A DNA stretch of 32,336 nucleotides from Pleurotus ostreatus/Saccharomyces cerevisiae fusant (Eukaryota > Opisthokonta): NCBI GenBank assembly GCA_024196135.1, contig JAMQCK010000270.1, forward strand, positions 1-32,336, read 5' to 3'. Every line of letters begins with the position of its first letter. The stretch's first letter is position 1. The translations under genes were made by a program, and so were the position numbers. The notes under the pieces are model-generated. The model did no database searches, was not told the DNA's origin, and saw only the letters and a program-made list of their open reading frames with translations. This document shows positions 1 through 9,961 of the stretch, piece by piece.

Positions 1-400
1 GAGAGCGTCGTGCGCCAGCTGAAGACTTGCGCTCGGTTAAGCGTGCGGGTGAGGGGAGGGGAGGGCGCGCACCTGGCTCTTCGCGCAACCCGATCTCGTC
101 GTGGGCGACGCAGGACATGATGCCGAGGAGTTGGGGGAGGTAGTCGTCGATGACCTGGGCTGTGTTAGCGATACATCGACTGGAGGAGATGGTGCTCTCG
201 CGCACCTTGACTTGTCTCAGGTAGTCCCTCTCGTCGCCTTCGGTGCGTTTGCTCTCCTTCAGTGCTGCGCGCAGGCTTGCACGCTGCAGAGTCGCATCGG
301 TGATGTGCGATGAGTAGTTCTTCGCCGCGCTATGGTCGGCGCAGAAGTCGGCGAAGGAGATGGCGCCAGTCGTAGGTAGTTCGTAGAGGTATGTGCTCAT
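1..400 (-). CDS. PalC-like BRO1-domain protein, N-terminal part (gene leaves the window)
   Basis: This is the 5' end of a minus-strand gene. Three exons can be joined: 400-206, 154-73 and 25-1, with introns of 51 and 47 nt; the second acceptor is AAG rather than CAG/TAG. The first ATG (398-400) opens a peptide of about 101 residues starting MSTYLYELPTTGAISFADFC. It continues with a segment rich in Arg/Lys (SLRAALKESKR), then VIDDYLPQLLGIMSCVAHDE and EPVFSWRTTL. The order (ELPTTG..SF, a LR.ALK..KR helix, a 'DDYLPQL' helix, then E-P-x-FSW) resembles the start of the BRO1 domain of fungal PalC, an adaptor linking the arrestin-like PalF to ESCRT-III in ambient-pH signalling at the plasma membrane. 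The family call is from memory of the family pattern; another BRO1 protein is the main alternative. The rest of the gene, including the domain core, lies outside the window. Confidence 0.55.
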   Translation of the reverse strand, partial: MSTYLYELPTTGAISFADFCADHSAAKNYSSHITDATLQRASLRAALKESKRTEGDERDYLRQVKVRESTISSSRCIANTAQVIDDYLPQLLGIMSCVAHDEIGLREEPGARPPLPSPARLTERKSSAGARRS

Positions 401-1853
401 CGCGGGAGATGCGATCCTTGGGCTTCTGTCCTCTGACTACGATGCGAGGTTTTCTATCCCGGCAGCAAGTTTTGATGCTGCCGTCTCGAGGCGTATGGTC
501 AAAGACAAAGGCAAGAGGCTGTTGTGATGGATAGAGGCAAGTGATTATCACATGCGGGCTAAGCGCCCGACGCATTAGGCGCCCACTCCAGCGCCATGCT
601 CGACTTTTCGTCTAAAGGTTCTTGATAGATGTGCATATTGTACTTGCACTTAGGGTCGTGTAGCAGTCAATGAGCGCACCAGACGGACAGTACGTCGATA
701 TACGCATCGCTTGCGAAACGTGAGGAGGCCTGCACTGCGAGGAGATAAATTCTGAAGAGCATTCGTGATACGATGCAGTATCATTTCTTCAGAGCTTTGA
801 GAATCAAGAGGATATATGTCGTTGTAAAGGACAGGGAGTCAAGCAAAGAACAAAGAACGTTCTGTTTGCCTGGTCTTGTGGTTGTTGGTTAGGCCTTCTT
901 CCCACGCTCCAGCGCTTGTCCTGAACCATCAACTACCGTGGAAGCCAGAATATATACCGCAGCCGAATCTCGCTCACAATCTCGGTCTGGGGCTCATCAA
1001 AATGAACGGACATCGCACCGAGGACTCTCGAAACGAGATGACCTCTGCGGACGGCCACCCTCGATTATCCTCCTTTCAGCCGCAGCTTTTACGACCTGTT
1101 CGCCATTATCGCGTGCTATCCACTCCTGACGAGCTGGTGTCATGTCGCTTGAAACAATAGGCTCTCGTAAATTACTTTGGGAGGGGTTTTCCGACCATGA
1201 TCCTACGCCCCTGCGGACAATAACAACGTTCACCGCTGCGCAAGTCTCAGTCACAGCTCCCTCCCATTTCTCTCATGCCTCATGTTTCGGGATCCCGGGG
1301 CCCTCAACTCCTGTGAATGCCGGCGAAAACCTTCGCGAACGACGGAGCCGCGGCTAATGCCCGGAGGCGGTGGCTATATGTGTTTTCTCAGCATTAAATA
1401 CAGGCATAGAGAAGGTGAGTGCGGAATCATTACGAAGCGAGGCCTTGGTCTTCGCTGGCATTGACGCAGGGACTTCTAGGGACTGTATTGAAGAGACCGT
1501 GTAGCCAGAGGGCTGGGCGTCGCGTGGCTAATCCGCCCGTGCTTTATGGAGAAGCGGAAGGCTAAAACCTTTCTCCTGCGTCATAATACCAGGCGAATGA
1601 TACTAGGACGGTGGCCAAGCTGCTCCGGGCGAGGGATTCTCTCTGCCTCCGAGGACTGACCGCTTCACGGGCTTTATTCAGCAGGGAAGGGATAGCCAGT
1701 ACGTGGACGGTGAGTCAGTGAATCGCCGCGCCTGATGCCGCTCCTATGATATTGACCATGTCCTTTACAGGGCGCATTGTCACTACCAAATCCAACACTG
1801 ATGTCCGCATCTCCAGCTGCGAACATTGTGCATTCTCGCGGTGCCGGCGACGA
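401..1853. other. Intergenic stretch with no convincing gene
   Basis: About 1.45 kb between the PalC-like start (minus) and the UbiA TATA box (plus), so it should hold two divergent promoters. The open frames here are short, lack recognisable domains and have no neighbours in phase. The only arrangement worth a note is TATATA at 951-956 followed by an ATG at 1002 (context atcaaaATGa) that opens 52 codons to 1160. The peptide matches nothing I recognise and I do not call it a gene. Confidence 0.5.
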
Positions 1854-1860
1854 TATAAAA
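1854..1860 (+). promoter_or_regulatory. TATA box of the UbiA-family gene
   Basis: TATAAAA lies about 35 nt upstream of the ATG at 1895 in the sequence cgaTATAAAAgctg. A TATA box this close leaves only a very short 5' leader, or translation may start slightly further downstream. No other core promoter element was identified. Confidence 0.55.
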
Positions 1861-1894
1861 GCTGCGCGATAAACGACGTGTAATCATCGCCACT

Positions 1895-3140
1895 ATGCTC
1901 GCAGAAATATTGAGTGCGCTGCGTCTCTTTGCTCGCACCACGAAGCGGACAGCGGACGTCTCTTCGGAGACGCTCTACACCCTCTACCTCTTCTCAGAGT
2001 CGAACATCATCGGTGTCCTACTACCCTCGGTGCGTGGACTTACATCAGTCTTCTCCCGCTACGCCAGCCCTAATGGGGTGTCTCGATAGCTTGCGATGGC
2101 CTACGCGCTCGTCGGCGTCTCTGACGTCGGCGCCTTCTTCGAGGGCTTTATTTGGCTAGAGCTTCATTTACTGGCGTTCGAGGTACGTATCCGTCTTCCC
2201 ACGACATATCGTCGAAGATGTATTTTTGCCCTGACCTCGCGCCTTCACAGATAATGAACCAGGTCCGCCTTTCTCCTTTCCCGCAGCTCTCCGTCTCCGG
2301 CTGACGGTTCCCTGACTGCCCAGGTCACCGGCATCGAGGAAGACAAGCTCGAGAAGCCCCATCGCCCGATCCCGAGCGGGCGGATCTCACCGGCCTCCGC
2401 GCGTGCGCTGTACGCTTGCGTCGTCGCTGCCGCCCTTCTCATGAGCGCGCGACATGGCATCACTTGGGTGACCGCGATTTTTGTCGTCGCGATTACGGTG
2501 TACAATGAGGGCGGCCTGGCGCGGTTTTGGTACTTCAAGTCGGGGCTTGCGTCTCTTGGGTATGCGTGCTTTATTTCAGGGCCTGCGGTTTGCTTTAGTG
2601 AGTTGCTTTGAAGAGGACCATACTTACCACTTACGGAGCAACAAGGTCAGGACAGGCCGTTGCCCCCACAAGCCATCACCGCTCTGACGCAACTCGGCCT
2701 CATTTTCTTTACTACGGTAGGTATTTCTGGTATACGTCGTATCATGGACATTGACATAGCATCCCCAGGGCCACGCTCAAGACTTTCGTGACCGCGAGGG
2801 TGACGCACTCATCGGCAGGAGGACCCTCGCCCTAATCCTTCCTCAAGCATTTGCTCGCTGGACCCTCAGCGCGTCCATACTCGCATGGGCAACTGCGCTT
2901 TGCTACTACTGGGCACCACCTGCGCTCTTCTGTGTAGTGGTTTACGCCCTCGCAGGAGCGACCGCCGTATCGTTCGTGACGGACCACTCGCAGGAAGCTG
3001 ACCAGCGGTCTTACGACTTGTATAACGTGTGTATCGTCCTCGTTCTCCGTTGATGTCGGAGCTAATGGCTCTTGTAGTTGTGGCTGGTCTCGTGTAACGT
3101 GCTTCCGCTGTTTGTGCGCTGGCGGGAGGTTAGCGTATGA
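1895..3140 (+). CDS. UbiA-family integral membrane prenyltransferase
   Basis: Seven exons: 1895-2029, 2090-2182, 2251-2262, 2324-2597, 2646-2716, 2769-3026, 3078-3140. They give about 300 residues, a usual length for the family. The two Asp-rich Mg-prenyl-diphosphate sites are visible: N79-Q..EEDKLEKPHRP (about residues 79-94) and GHAQDFRDREGD (about 196-207). Hydrophobic helices follow each site. The family transfers prenyl groups to aromatic or other acceptors inside membranes, and some fungal members act as terpene cyclases. The acceptor cannot be read from the sequence, so no substrate is named. Exon 3 is only 12 nt (IMNQ) yet supplies the Asn of the first motif, so exon-finding software is likely to miss it. 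The start was chosen because it follows the TATA box and the next residues (YTLYLFSESNI) look like the usual N-terminus of this fungal subfamily. No biosynthetic cluster genes are adjacent. Confidence 0.82.
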
Positions 3141-3406
3141 GATCGATCGTCTGCCTAGAGTTTAATATCGAAGAAGACCTTGCTAGAGATGGTCGACATA
3201 TTGTACATAGCTACAGAAGAGAAGTTATTGTTAGACCATACAACTACGTACGCGCATTATGGGGCTTAATTCAGGACGCACTATGTCTCGTTGGTCTCTC
3301 CAAATCAACAGAGAGAGTGGTCCTCGAAGAGAATGTATCCTGCAGAGCCTGAGACGGATTTACAAGTGCGCCCTTCTGGCACAAGCTCAAATTTATTTTT
3401 AGCCAC

Positions 3407-3486
3407 GGCGTGATAGCTCAGTTGGGAGAGCAGCAGACTGAAGACTTGCTTTCTGGAGGTCCCGCGTTCAATCCGCGGTCATGCCA
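3407..3486 (+). tRNA. tRNA-Phe (GAA) with a 7-nt intron
   Basis: The cloverleaf can be drawn in full: acceptor GGCGTGA (3407-3413) with TCATGCC (3479-3485) and discriminator A3486; D arm GCTC/GAGC; T arm CCGCG-TTCAATC-CGCGG. The anticodon GAA is at 3440-3442. Length is 80 nt against the usual 73; the extra 7 nt (ACTTGCT, 3444-3450) fall after position 37, the normal nuclear intron site. The anticodon stem closes with four pairs, and the outermost pair is a G-G mismatch. A T5 run follows 19 nt downstream. A near-identical copy lies on the other strand at 9880-9961. Confidence 0.93.
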
Positions 3487-3504
3487 TGTGCTGGTAATGC
3501 TGTG

Positions 3505-3509
3505 TTTTT
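3505..3509 (+). terminator. RNA polymerase III terminator of tRNA-Phe
   Basis: TTTTT on the coding strand 19 nt after the last base of the tRNA. This is the expected oligo-T stop for RNA polymerase III. Confidence 0.6.
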
Positions 3510-3841
3510 GCTACCTGCGACTCGGAGGATGCTGTATTGTGAGAGGAACTCATCAGCAAAGGTGTTCATCAGACTACTCAAGGAACATCTCTCAGACGTA
3601 AAGCCGTCGTGAAGGGTCTTGAGTCCAGATACTGGCCTCCGTACTCAAGATTCATCTCTATGCTTCCAGTAGCCAGGGCCTTGCTGAGCAGCGCTTCACT
3701 TCGGATTGCCAAGTCCGAACTTTGAGATGAGTCACTTCCACGTGCGTCGGGCATCACCGGACCGCATTGCCGAAGGATGACGCCTGCACGATCTGCGCGC
3801 GTCCAGAGTTGTCAGACGCGACGATGGACGGTGGGCGGCGA
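3510..3841. other. Intergenic stretch upstream of the Lon gene
   Basis: No gene seen. It should hold the Lon promoter; no TATA box is evident. Two in-frame upstream ATGs (3767 and 3824) precede the chosen Lon start. A loose partial copy of the palindrome found upstream of the F-box and GST genes (ACCGCATTGCCGAAG) lies at about 3757-3771, but its left arm does not match. Confidence 0.4.
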
Positions 3842-6800
3842 ATGCTCGCCTCACTCGCCCGGCGGGCCCTGCGCCCTCAACGAACAGCCCAGACACCATG
3901 GCCGCACTCAAGACTACCTACCGCGCTCCCCATCTCCACGACGCTCGCCCGCGCTCTGTCAGCCTCCGCCATCGCGCGCCAGCCGCGCGCACCGCCCTCG
4001 TCCAACGGCTCAGGCGCGCCGCCGCCTCCCTCGACACCCGCACGGCCCTCCGTACCCGCGGAGTATCCACACGTCCTGGCGCTGCCCATCGCGCGGCGGC
4101 CCCTCTTTCCCGGTTTCTACAAGGTGCGCATGCACCGTACTTCCTGGCTTACTCAGCCCCGCACCGTGCTGACTCGTCCTCCGCTTTCAGGCAGTCGTCA
4201 TCCGCAACCCTGGCGTCGTCGCGGCCATCAAGGACATGATGGCGCGCGGGCAGCCGTACCTCGGCGCTTTTCTCCTCAAGGACTCGGCAGCGGACGCGGA
4301 CGTGATCGAGTCGCTTGACCAGGTGCACGACGTTGGTGTATTTGCGCAGATTACGAGCGTGTTTGCGCCGGCGCAGGGACAACAGGGCAAGGATGGCGAG
4401 GAGGAGGGCCTGACGGCCGTCCTCTACCCGCATAGGAGAATACGGATTACCAGTCTCGTCAAGGGTGTCGCTCAGGTTGAGGATGCGCCGGACGCGAAGC
4501 TGGAAGGCGTAGACACGGTCACGGTTGACGCGGTTACGGACGCTGCAGCGGCGGAGAAGCCTTCGGAGACGCCTGCGACAGCGACCGAGGAGGCCGTCAC
4601 TTCGCAGGACGCTTCAGCCCAGGAGACCGCCCAGGACGCCATCCCGACGCCACCAGCCAGCGAGGACGGTGATGGTCCGTGACGCAATCCTTGCTTTCGG
4701 TTCTGTCACTGACAAACAACCTTTCCTTCCTTGACATGCAACCTCTGCTTCCTGACATATCCTTTCCTTCCGCTGTCACTCCCGCCGCCTTCCTTGCTCC
4801 CGATCATCACAGATTCGCAGCCCCCGCCTGCCTCCGCGCACACGGCCTTCCTCCACTCGCACGCCGTCTCGGTCGTTGCGGTGGAGAATGTTACTACGGC
4901 GCCGTACGACAAGGTGAGCGTCTTTTCCCTGCTTCATCCTCACCCCCTGCGTATACGTAGACACATGCACCGCATATAGCTGCATCTTCATTCTATCATA
5001 GCAATTCTTACACATGAGCCCTCACTGACAAATTTTGCAGGATGCACCCGCCCTCCGCGCTCTCATGGCCGAGATTGTCAGCGTTTTCAAGGACATCGCG
5101 CAGCTTAACGCTCTTTTCCGTGATCAAGTCGCGAACTGGAGCGTCAACCAGGTTGCTGCTAACGTCTTCGACGAGCCGGACAAGCTCGCGGACTTCGCTG
5201 CTGCCGTGAGCGCAGGCGAAGTCTCGGAGTTGCAGGCTGTACTCGAGGCGACGGATGTTCAGACGCGGCTGCAGCAGGCGCTGCTGGTGCTCAAGAAGGA
5301 GCTGATCAATGCTGAGCTGCAGGTGAGTCAAGCGTCTTCTTCGATCATTACTCTTGCTCTGGTGGTTACCTTCCTTTCTCTCAGTCCAAACTTGCCCGCG
5401 ACGTCGACTCCAAGATTGCGAAGCGTCAACGCGAGTACTACCTCATGGAGCAGCTCAAGGGTATCAAGAAGGAGCTTGGCATGGAGTCCGACGGCAAGGA
5501 CAAGCTCATTGAGAAGTTCAAGGAGCGCGCGGCGCAGCTGAAGATGCCCGAGGGTGTACGTGTCAATTAGATCAATTATCTGGGTATTCTCTAACAAAAG
5601 TCACAGGTTCGCAAAGTCTTCGACGAAGAACTCTCCAAGCTCGCGTCGCTCGAGCCTGCGGCTAGCGAAGCCAACGTGACGCGCAACTACCTCGAGTGGC
5701 TGACGCAGATCCCGTGGGGCAAGCACTCGAAGGAGAACTACAGCATCGCGCACGCGACGAAGGTGCTTGACGAGGATCACTATGGACTGCAGGACGTGAA
5801 GGACCGCATCCTGGAGTTCATTGCCGTGGGCAAGCTGAGGGGTACGGTGGGAGGTGAGTGGGGTTGAATGTCCGTGTGTGGGGGTGTTGCTGATGAGGTT
5901 ACAGTCGCTGCCGGCACGAACAAGACTGGCACGGGCAAGATCATCTGCCTTGTGGGCCCGCCTGGTGTGGGGAAGACTTCGATCGGCAAGAGCATCGCAC
6001 GCGCTTTGGATCGGCAGTTCTTCAGGTAGGTCCAGGCAATTCTGTATGCCGCTGCGAAATTGCTGACGTGCTCCCGTTCTCCAGGTTCTCCGTCGGTGGT
6101 CTTACGGACGTCGCGGAGATCAAGGGCCACCGTCGCACCTACGTCGGCGCCCTGCCAGGCAAGATCATCCAGGCTCTTCGTCGCGTAGGCACGGAGAACC
6201 CGCTCGTGCTCATCGACGAGGTGGACAAGGTCGGCCGCGGCATCAATGGCGACCCGAGCAGCGCGCTGCTCGAGATGCTCGACCCGGAGCAGAACTCGGG
6301 CTTCATGGACCATTAGTGCGTTGTCTTCATCTGCCTGGCCCCTTCCATCCCTTCGCACCTTATACTGACCTCCCCTCCTCCCAGCATGGACGTCCCCGTC
6401 GATCTCTCGCGCGTCCTGTTCGTGTGCACGGCCAACACGCTTGACACGATCCCGGCTCCCTTGCTCGACCGCATGGAGGTGATGGAGGTCTCGGGCTACG
6501 TGCTCGAGGAGAAGATGGTCATTGCGTCGCGGTATCTCGCCCCGCAGGCGAAGGAGGGCGCGGGCCTGAAGGACGCGGATGTGGAGCTCGAGGAGAACGC
6601 GGTGGACCGGCTGATCAAGTACTACTGCCGCGAGAGCGGGGTGCGCAACTTGAAGAAGCATGTGGAGAAGGTGGGCATCGGCTCTGATTTCATGCAGTGT
6701 TGAGGTGGTGGGAGGGAGAAGACGGTGATGCTAACCAATCGTTTTCAACAGATCTTCCGCAAGGCGGCGCTCAAGATCGTGCAGGACCTGGGCGAGGAGG

Positions 6801-8285
6801 GACTTCCGGAGCCGGGCACGAAGCCTGCGAAGGCGGACGCGCGTGCGTCGTCGGCTGCTGACGAGCGCTTGGTCGAGGCTGTCCAGGACAACGAGCCCGC
6901 TACCGCCTCTGACGCCGCACAGGCTGGTGAGGACGACGCGGCCAGGAAGGCGCGCATCGCGGGCGCTTCTGCTATTCCGAAGAACGCCACCCCCTCCGCC
7001 GACGCCAACGAGCGCGTGAAGGAGGCCGTCCAGGACGACGAGCCGGCATCCGCATCGGCCGACAAGCAGGCAGGTGAGGACGAGGCGGCACGGTCAGCCC
7101 GCGTTGCGGGCGCGGAGACGGACCCGGCGGCGCCGCAGAGCAGCTTCGACCCCGCATCTGCGAAGGGCGGGTTCGACTCCGGCGCGGCGGCGAAGGACGG
7201 CGAGGACAGCACGGTCGAGTCGACGGAGCCGGCGTCGAATGCGCCGGGTGCGCCGGCGGAGGACCTGGAGAAGGAGGTGACGACGGTCGAGCGCGCGCCG
7301 ATGAAGGTGCCGGACTATGTGCATGTGCGGATTACGGCGGATAATCTGAAGGTGGGTGGTGGTTTGGGGCTGAGGTCGTGGGGTTTGGTGGCTGACGCTA
7401 ATGCGTTTTGTGCAGGACTACGTCGGCCCGCCTGTCTACCAGAAGGACCGCATGTACGCTCGCCAGCCGCCGCCAGGTGTCAGCACTGGTCTTGGCTACC
7501 TTGGCAATGGGTCTGGCGCTGTGATGCCCATCGAGGCGATCGTAAGCGCGTCCTGACAATACCATTGAAGTGTGTACTAACATTTGTCCGCAGAGCATGC
7601 CTGGCAAGGGCGGTCTCCAGCTCACCGGCAAGCTTGGCGAGGTCATCCGCGAGAGCGCGCAGATCGGCTTGAGCTGGGTGAAGGCACACGCGTATGAGCT
7701 CGGGCTCACCGATGCGCGCGGCTTCACCGCCAGCGCGTTCGAGGAGGCTGAGGACGATGCGGCGAAGGCGGAGCCTCGGCGCGGAGAGCCCTTCCTGACC
7801 GACCGCGATATGCATTTGCATATGCCCGAGGGCAGCATTGGCAAGGAGGGCCCGAGCGCGGGCACGGCGATCCTGACGGCGCTGGTCAGCTTGTTGACGC
7901 GGACACGGGTGAACCCTGATATTGGTGGGTGCTGCGTTGTAGTGCGGATTATGGGTCGTTGACAATGCTTGCAGCTATGACGGGAGAGATCTCGCTTGTG
8001 GGTCAGGTACTGCCTGTTGGCGGCTTGAAGGAGAAGATCCTGGCGGCGCATCGCGCGGGGATCAAGACCATCATCGCGCCTGCGGCTAACCGCTCTGGTG
8101 AGTGATGCACTCTTCGTATGAGAACACCTAAAACTGACGCATCGACAGACATCGAGGACAAGGTCCCTGAGAGCGTCAAGACCGGCATAAGGTTCGTGTA
8201 CGTCGAGGACGTGCGCGAGGTGCTCGAGGAGGTCTTCCGCGGCGAGAAGATCGTCGACGTCTGGAGGGAACGCATGCCGTGGTAA
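3842..8285 (+). CDS. PIM1: Mitochondrial Lon protease (Pim1-type)
   Basis: Fourteen exons: 3842-4123, 4191-4674, 4813-4913, 5041-5322, 5385-5555, 5607-5853, 5905-6025, 6085-6315, 6385-6670, 6752-7351, 7416-7541, 7594-7924, 7975-8097, 8149-8285, about 1173 residues (yeast Pim1 is of similar size). It is an ATP-dependent serine protease that degrades misfolded and oxidised matrix proteins. Order: Arg/Ala-rich presequence ([14 protein letters not shown]), LON substrate domain split by an acidic low-complexity linker, coiled-coil part, AAA+ module with Walker A GPPGVGKT (540-547) and Walker B VLIDE (604-608), and a peptidase domain with Ser1065 (KEGPSAG) and Lys1108 (LKEK), spaced 43 residues as in E. 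coli Lon. Met 3842 was chosen because it starts the best mitochondrial presequence; in-frame ATGs at 3824 and 3767 are alternatives. The exon 2 donor is uncertain (4668 or 4674; both keep frame). Confidence 0.95.
6851..7123 (+). repeat. Tandem duplication inside Lon, two copies of about 40 codons
   Basis: Copy 1 is 6851-6976 and copy 2 is 6995-7123, both inside exon 10 between the AAA+ and peptidase parts. Shared blocks are EAVQD-x-EPA, QAGED and AAR-x-AR-x-AGA. Over 37 aligned residues I count 26 identities. Both copies are Ala/Glu/Asp-rich and probably disordered. Confidence 0.8.
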
Positions 8286-8702
8286 ATGAGGATCGACGGA
8301 CTGGAGACATCTAATGTGCGCGCCTAGCGCGTTCGATGTGGCATGGGTAGAGCAGGGAGAGCGCGGGCGGATGCCTTACGAGGTGTCCTCGCCCAAGGTG
8401 CTGCAGGGTCCCTTGAAGCCCGCCGCGTAGTGTGGCTACAGTAGAGCTTAGTATGTTATCGCGTACTCACTGTATATTACGATCAGCAAGACTCGTTATC
8501 GCAACTCTCTTTTCTTATGTGGCCCTTGCCCTGTCGTGTTAGGACGAACGCGCTCGTAAACTCCATCAAGTACTTTATGGCAGGTCGGGGTTTGCCGCAA
8601 AATTCATCTTGCTTCTTGCCTCGACGACCGTCTCGACATCATCGCCTCCCGGAACATCAGGCCTCAGGCTTCAAGCTCGAGGCTCGCGTCTGAAGCACAC
8701 GC
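8286..8702. other. Intergenic stretch between Lon and the APH-like gene
   Basis: This holds the Lon 3' flank and the APH-like promoter. No gene is supported. Near its end, 8692-8713 resembles a coding stretch of the following gene (about 8850-8871); see findings. Confidence 0.45.
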
Positions 8703-9615
8703 ATGATGACTATGGTGTCTTTGCTTCACCGCATTCTCATACGGCTCGTCCGACTATTCCCCCACGACAAGCGCGCTTGGTTCTGGCATAAGCTGGAATG
8801 CTCTGGCTTCAAAGTCATGGGCTTTACACTTCCGCTCAACGTTTTCCTCAAGCACACGCATTACGACTATGAGGCCACAGTCCTTCGCTATGTCGCCCAG
8901 CACACGTCCATTCCTGTGCCGACCGTCATCGACACCCTCCAACTTGGCGAGGACCATTTTCTCATCGTCATGTCCGAGATCCCTGGCAACGACCTCGACT
9001 CTACGTTTCGAGACATGACGGAAGCGCAGACAGCGCATGTTGTGCGACAGCTGTCCGGCCTTCTAGCTCAAATACGCGCCATACCGCCCCCGCAACCAGG
9101 CGTCTGCGCCTTAGGGGGCGAGGTAATACGCGATAACCGATTGTCGTTCTCCATGAAGCCGTGGGGTCCATTCTCCTCCGTGCCCGAGTTTCACGACTAT
9201 CTGGTGCAGCGCTCTGAGCTTCGCCTCGACGAATGCGAGCATCCTGCGGAGGTTCTCTCCGTGATCAAGAAGAGTCATTCCAAGACCCATCGGGTGTGCT
9301 TCACGCATAACGACTTCCACCCCGGGAACATCATGGTCGACGATGACTTCAACGTCACCGGGCTGGTGGACTGGGAGATGTCGGCGTGGATGCCCGAGTA
9401 TTGGTATGTATTGTGGCCCTGCGGGTCTGTGAATCCGTTCGGAATCGGCGAACTGATACAAACGATCTAGGGAGTATACGAAGGCCCTATACCTGCCGTA
9501 CTACAAGTCAAAAAAGGCGAAGTGGTACGAGATCTTGACGAGGATCTTCCCGCAGTACGACGACGAGCTTTCGGCAGAAGTCAAGATTTTACTTTGGAGG
9601 AGATGCTATAACTGA
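8703..9615 (+). CDS. APH-family kinase-like protein (aminoglycoside phosphotransferase fold)
   Basis: Two exons, 8703-9403 and 9471-9615, about 281 residues. The APH/choline-kinase fold is shown by the catalytic loop HNDFHPGN (202-209, Asp204 as base) and the metal-binding VDWE motif (Asp223). The segment 'EATVLRYVAQHTSIPVPTV' is typical of the N-lobe of the large fungal APH family. Members phosphorylate small molecules or are uncharacterised; nothing here indicates the substrate, and antibiotic resistance should not be assumed from the family name. Exon 2 (EYTKALYLPYYK...) continues the conserved WEY segment in phase. Start: the ATG at 8703 is followed closely by in-frame Met codons at 8706 and 8712, and the true start could be any of these. 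The gene runs toward the minus-strand tRNA-Phe. Confidence 0.8.
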
Positions 9616-9853
9616 AGTCAGATCGCGTTCCATACACTTCGAGCACAACTGCAGACACTGTATGGCCATCATGCGCGCAGCCTGCGCATTCTACGTTGAG
9701 GACTACGTTTAGACCCGCAGGCGCTCCTGTTGTCTGGGAGTCTATAAATTCGAAGGGACCTCTGTCAATAAGCGTCTTGGTGTGGCAGCTCAAATTGTGA
9801 ATCCCGAGGCTGATGAATCTTTGTTTTCCGTTTGGCTCTCGCGCGCAAAGAAG

Positions 9854-9858
9854 AAAAA
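9854..9858 (-). terminator. RNA polymerase III terminator of the minus-strand tRNA-Phe
   Basis: AAAAA on the plus strand is T5 on the transcribed sense of the tRNA, 21 nt beyond its discriminator base. Confidence 0.6.
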
Positions 9859-9879
9859 CAGAAGACACCCCAAAGTTCA

Positions 9880-9961
9880 TGGCATGACCGCGGATTGAAC
9901 GCGGGACCTTCAGAAAGCTCAAATCTTCAGTCTGCTGCTCTCCCAACTGAGCTATCACGCC
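9880..9961 (-). tRNA. tRNA-Phe (GAA) with a 9-nt intron
   Basis: Read on the minus strand, it has the same acceptor, D and T arms as the plus-strand copy at 3407-3486, with anticodon GAA at 9928-9926 and discriminator A at 9880. Length is 82 nt, leaving a 9-nt intron (ATTTGAGCT) after position 37. The mature part differs from the other copy at one place, the base at position 43 (A here, G there), which in both leaves the outermost anticodon-stem pair unpaired. Confidence 0.93.

Noticed and set aside
876..1160. 94-codon open frame in the left intergenic stretch
   Set aside because: No domain, no conserved neighbour exon and only a loosely placed TATATA; not enough to call a gene.
3757..3771. 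Possible sixth copy of the palindrome upstream of Lon (ACCGCATTGCCGAAG)
   Set aside because: Only the right arm matches; a 7-nt half-site is expected by chance.
5780..6661. 293-codon open frame on the minus strand opposite Lon
   Set aside because: It is the reverse-strand shadow of GC-rich Lon exons and crosses four introns of that well-supported gene; the peptide shows no domain.
7074..7324. Arg-rich open frames on both strands within Lon exon 10
   Set aside because: They are other-frame readings of the GC-rich acidic repeat linker.
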